Shown piece by piece: positions 24,593-26,261 of a stretch of 26,261 nt of DNA (positions within the stretch are counted from its first letter, which is position 1; each line of letters begins with the position of its first letter). A model generated the notes under the pieces. It saw only the letters and a list, made by a program, of their open reading frames with translations, was not told the origin of the DNA and searched no databases. The position numbers and the translations under genes were made by a program. Source of the stretch: CAZYBG01 sp964645155 (lineage in GTDB: Bacteria > Pseudomonadota > Alphaproteobacteria > Rhodobacterales > Rhodobacteraceae); contig CAZYBG010000040.1 in assembly GCA_964645155.1 (NCBI GenBank), positions 1 to 26,261 on the forward strand. Direction: 5' to 3'.

Positions 24593-25437
24593 CCGCTGCG
24601 GGCGAGCCCGTCGCCGACGGCCCGCCGGCGAGCGACCGGGCCTTCGTGACGCTGGTCACCAATGCCGATTTCGCCCGCGGTGCGCGCGCGCTCCTGCGCT
24701 CGCTCAGGCTGGCCGGCGCCGCGGCCGACCGCGTGGTGATGCATACCGGCGGCGTCGGCGCGGCCGACCTCGCGCCGCTGAAGGCGCAGGGCGCGCGGCT
24801 CGTCGCGGTCGGCCTCCTGCCGACCTCGGCCGCGTTCGACGCCGCCCATGCGCGCGACGCGCTCCACGCCCGGGCGCCGTTCACGAAAGGCGGCAAGCCG
24901 CCGTTCCACACCCCGCTCGACAACTTCGCCAAGCTCAGGCTCTGGCAGCTCGACTACGACCGCGTCGTGTTCCTCGACGCCGACACGCTGGTGCTGCAGC
25001 CGATCGACCGGCTGTTCCACTACCCCGAGCTCGCGGCCGCCCCGAACGTCTACGCCAGCCTCGCCGACTTCACCCGGATGAATTCCGGCGTCTTCACCGC
25101 GCGCCCCGATCCGCGGACCTTCGCGCGGATGATCGCCGCGCTCGACGTGCCGGGCGCGTTCTGGCCGCGCACCGACCAGAGCTTCCTGCAGGCGTTCTTT
25201 CCCGGCTGGCACGGCCTTCCGGTCTACGACAACATGCTGCAATACGTCTGGCTGAACCTGCCCGCGCTGTGGGACTGGGGGTCGATCAGGGTGCTGCACT
25301 ACCAGTACGAAAAGCCCTGGGCCGCGCCGCATCCGAAGGCGGCCGCGCTGGCGCCGCTGATCGCGCTCTGGCAGGCCTATGCCGGCGACGGGCCGGTGCC
25401 GGCGGCGGGCGAGCTGCCGCCGCCGCCGCTGCGGTGA
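24589..25437 (+). CDS. sqdD: GT8-like glycosyltransferase of sulfolipid synthesis
   Basis: A 282-residue glycogenin-like family 8 glycosyltransferase, thought to transfer sulfoquinovose from the UDP-sugar in Rhodobacter sulfolipid synthesis. Visible are FVTLVTNADFARGARALLRSLR, LDNFAKLRLWQLDYDRVVFLDADTLVLQP with metal-binding DAD at 130-132, FTRMNSGVFTARPD, PRTDQSFLQAFFPGW, and VLHYQYEKPW near the end, as in glycogenin-type enzymes. The start is GTG at 24589, overlapping the sqdB stop, and the stop overlaps the next GTG. Its naming rests on the conserved sqdBDC order as well as the fold. It has no membrane segment. Confidence 0.88.
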   Translation: MTAAGEPVADGPPASDRAFVTLVTNADFARGARALLRSLRLAGAAADRVVMHTGGVGAADLAPLKAQGARLVAVGLLPTSAAFDAAHARDALHARAPFTKGGKPPFHTPLDNFAKLRLWQLDYDRVVFLDADTLVLQPIDRLFHYPELAAAPNVYASLADFTRMNSGVFTARPDPRTFARMIAALDVPGAFWPRTDQSFLQAFFPGWHGLPVYDNMLQYVWLNLPALWDWGSIRVLHYQYEKPWAAPHPKAAALAPLIALWQAYAGDGPVPAAGELPPPPLR

Positions 25438-26261
25438 GGGTCGCGCTGACCGGCGCGACCGGCGCCGCCGGGCACTGGATCGCGGCGCATCTGCTCGACC
25501 GCGGCCACGCGCTCGTCACGCTCGGCCGCCGCCCGTCGCACCACCGGGGCGCCTTGCACCTGCCGTGGGAACTCGGCGGCCCGCCGCCGCCGCTCGCCGG
25601 GGTCGACCTGCTCGTCCATGCCGCGCTGGCGCACCTGCCCGGCCGCTACCGCGGCGGCGAGGGCGACGACCCGGACGGGTTCCGCGCCCGCAATCTCGAC
25701 GGCACGCGCGCGCTGTTCGGGGCCGCCCGCGCCGCCGGGGTCGGGCGCATCCTGTTTCTCTCCTCGCGCGCGGTGCTCGACGGCCATCCCGCCGGCCAGC
25801 CGCTCGCCGAAGGGCTCGCGGCCCGGCCGACCACGCTCTACGGCACGGTCAAGGCCGGGGCCGAGGCCGCGCTCGCCGGCCTCGGCCCCGGCTCCGATTC
25901 CGGCCCCGGCCCCGGCCTCGCGGTGGCGAGTTTGCGGGCGACCGGGATCTACGGCCCGCCGGTGCCGGGGCTGCGGCACAAGTGGCAGGACGTGCTCGAC
26001 GCGTTCGACCGGGGCGAGGCGGTCGCGCCGCGGATCGGCCCCGAGGTCCATGCGCTCGACCTCGCCGCGGCGGTCGCGTGCCTGGCCGAGGCGCCGGCCC
26101 CGGCGCTCGCCCCGGGGCTCTTCAACGTCTCCGACATCGTGCTCGACCGGCGCGACCTGCTCGCCGCCTGGGCCGCGATCACCGGCCGCGCCGGGCCGCT
26201 GCCGCCGGCGGCCGGGACCGGCGCGCTGCGGATCCCCCAGACCGACCGCCTCCGCGCCCTC
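25434..26261 (+). CDS. sqdC: SqdC-like NAD-dependent epimerase/reductase, 5' part
   Basis: An extended-SDR protein whose first 276 residues are seen; the frame is open to the window end. It has the nucleotide motif TGATGAAGHWIAAHL (6-20), LLVHAALAHLPGRY, NLDGTRALFGAARAAGVGRILFLSSRAV, and YGTVK with Y136/K140. ASLRATGIYGPP, VHALDLAAAVACL and LFNVSDI follow. In R. sphaeroides, sqdC is the third gene of this operon, and its loss causes build-up of a sulfoquinovosyl-dihydroxyacetone compound; the exact reaction is not settled. A Gly/Pro/Ser-rich insert (GLGPGSDSGPGPG, around 147-160) looks like a local repeat expansion. The GTG start overlaps the sqdD stop (GTGA). Confidence 0.87.
   Translation, partial: MRVALTGATGAAGHWIAAHLLDRGHALVTLGRRPSHHRGALHLPWELGGPPPPLAGVDLLVHAALAHLPGRYRGGEGDDPDGFRARNLDGTRALFGAARAAGVGRILFLSSRAVLDGHPAGQPLAEGLAARPTTLYGTVKAGAEAALAGLGPGSDSGPGPGLAVASLRATGIYGPPVPGLRHKWQDVLDAFDRGEAVAPRIGPEVHALDLAAAVACLAEAPAPALAPGLFNVSDIVLDRRDLLAAWAAITGRAGPLPPAAGTGALRIPQTDRLRAL

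Overview
The window is very GC-rich, densely packed bacterial chromosome with GC-biased third codon positions and long antisense shadow frames. Two things suggest an alphaproteobacterium of the Rhodobacteraceae type. One is the gene order sqdB-sqdD-sqdC, the sulfolipid operon layout known from Rhodobacter sphaeroides. The other is the flavour of the other genes: tripartite tricarboxylate transport genes, a SqrR/BigR-like ArsR regulator and a LuxR-type acyl-homoserine-lactone domain. I see no insertion sequence, integrase, phage gene or CRISPR array. No gap without a gene exceeds 300 bp. The largest are 3458-3700 (243 bp), 23168-23374 (207 bp), 17760-17951 (192 bp), 7483-7670 (188 bp) and 2774-2956 (183 bp).

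Left part (1-7482), mostly housekeeping: guaB (minus, cut by the window edge), a class I glutamine amidotransferase, a TehA/SLAC1-type membrane protein (minus), ssb (minus), a secreted lytic transglycosylase, an HpcH/HpaI aldolase, an uncharacterised protein (minus), tRNA-Thr(TGU) and a CorC/HlyC-type CNNM membrane protein (minus). Convergent gene ends here carry GC-rich dyads that contain the stop codons.

Middle part (7671-14199), carboxylate and acyl-CoA use: tctC-tctB-tctA encode a tripartite carboxylate uptake system. Next comes an ArsR regulator with the two-cysteine spacing of persulfide sensors. Then come an SDR, an acyl-CoA dehydrogenase and an APH-type kinase, a set that resembles the 4-hydroxy-acid (levulinate-type) catabolic module.

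Sugar locus (14284-22646): a NagB-II-like SIS deaminase/isomerase, a LacI regulator with a well-formed operator over its own promoter, a complete ABC importer (binding protein, two permeases, ATPase), an MGH1/GH63-like glycoside hydrolase and a PIG-L deacetylase. The enzymes together point to uptake and intracellular breakdown of a small glycoside. I know of no described pathway with exactly this composition, so this is the best candidate for an undescribed system. A long hairpin region with two alternative pairings separates the binding-protein gene from the permease genes.

Right part (22703-26261): a LuxR-type autoinducer-binding domain without a DNA-binding domain (minus) is divergent from sqdB-sqdD-sqdC, the sulfoquinovosyl diacylglycerol (sulfolipid) synthesis operon. 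SqdC is cut by the window end. Imperfect 12-bp tandem repeats occur at three places (2798-2833, 13117-13176, 22643-22690); the last two lie at gene ends.
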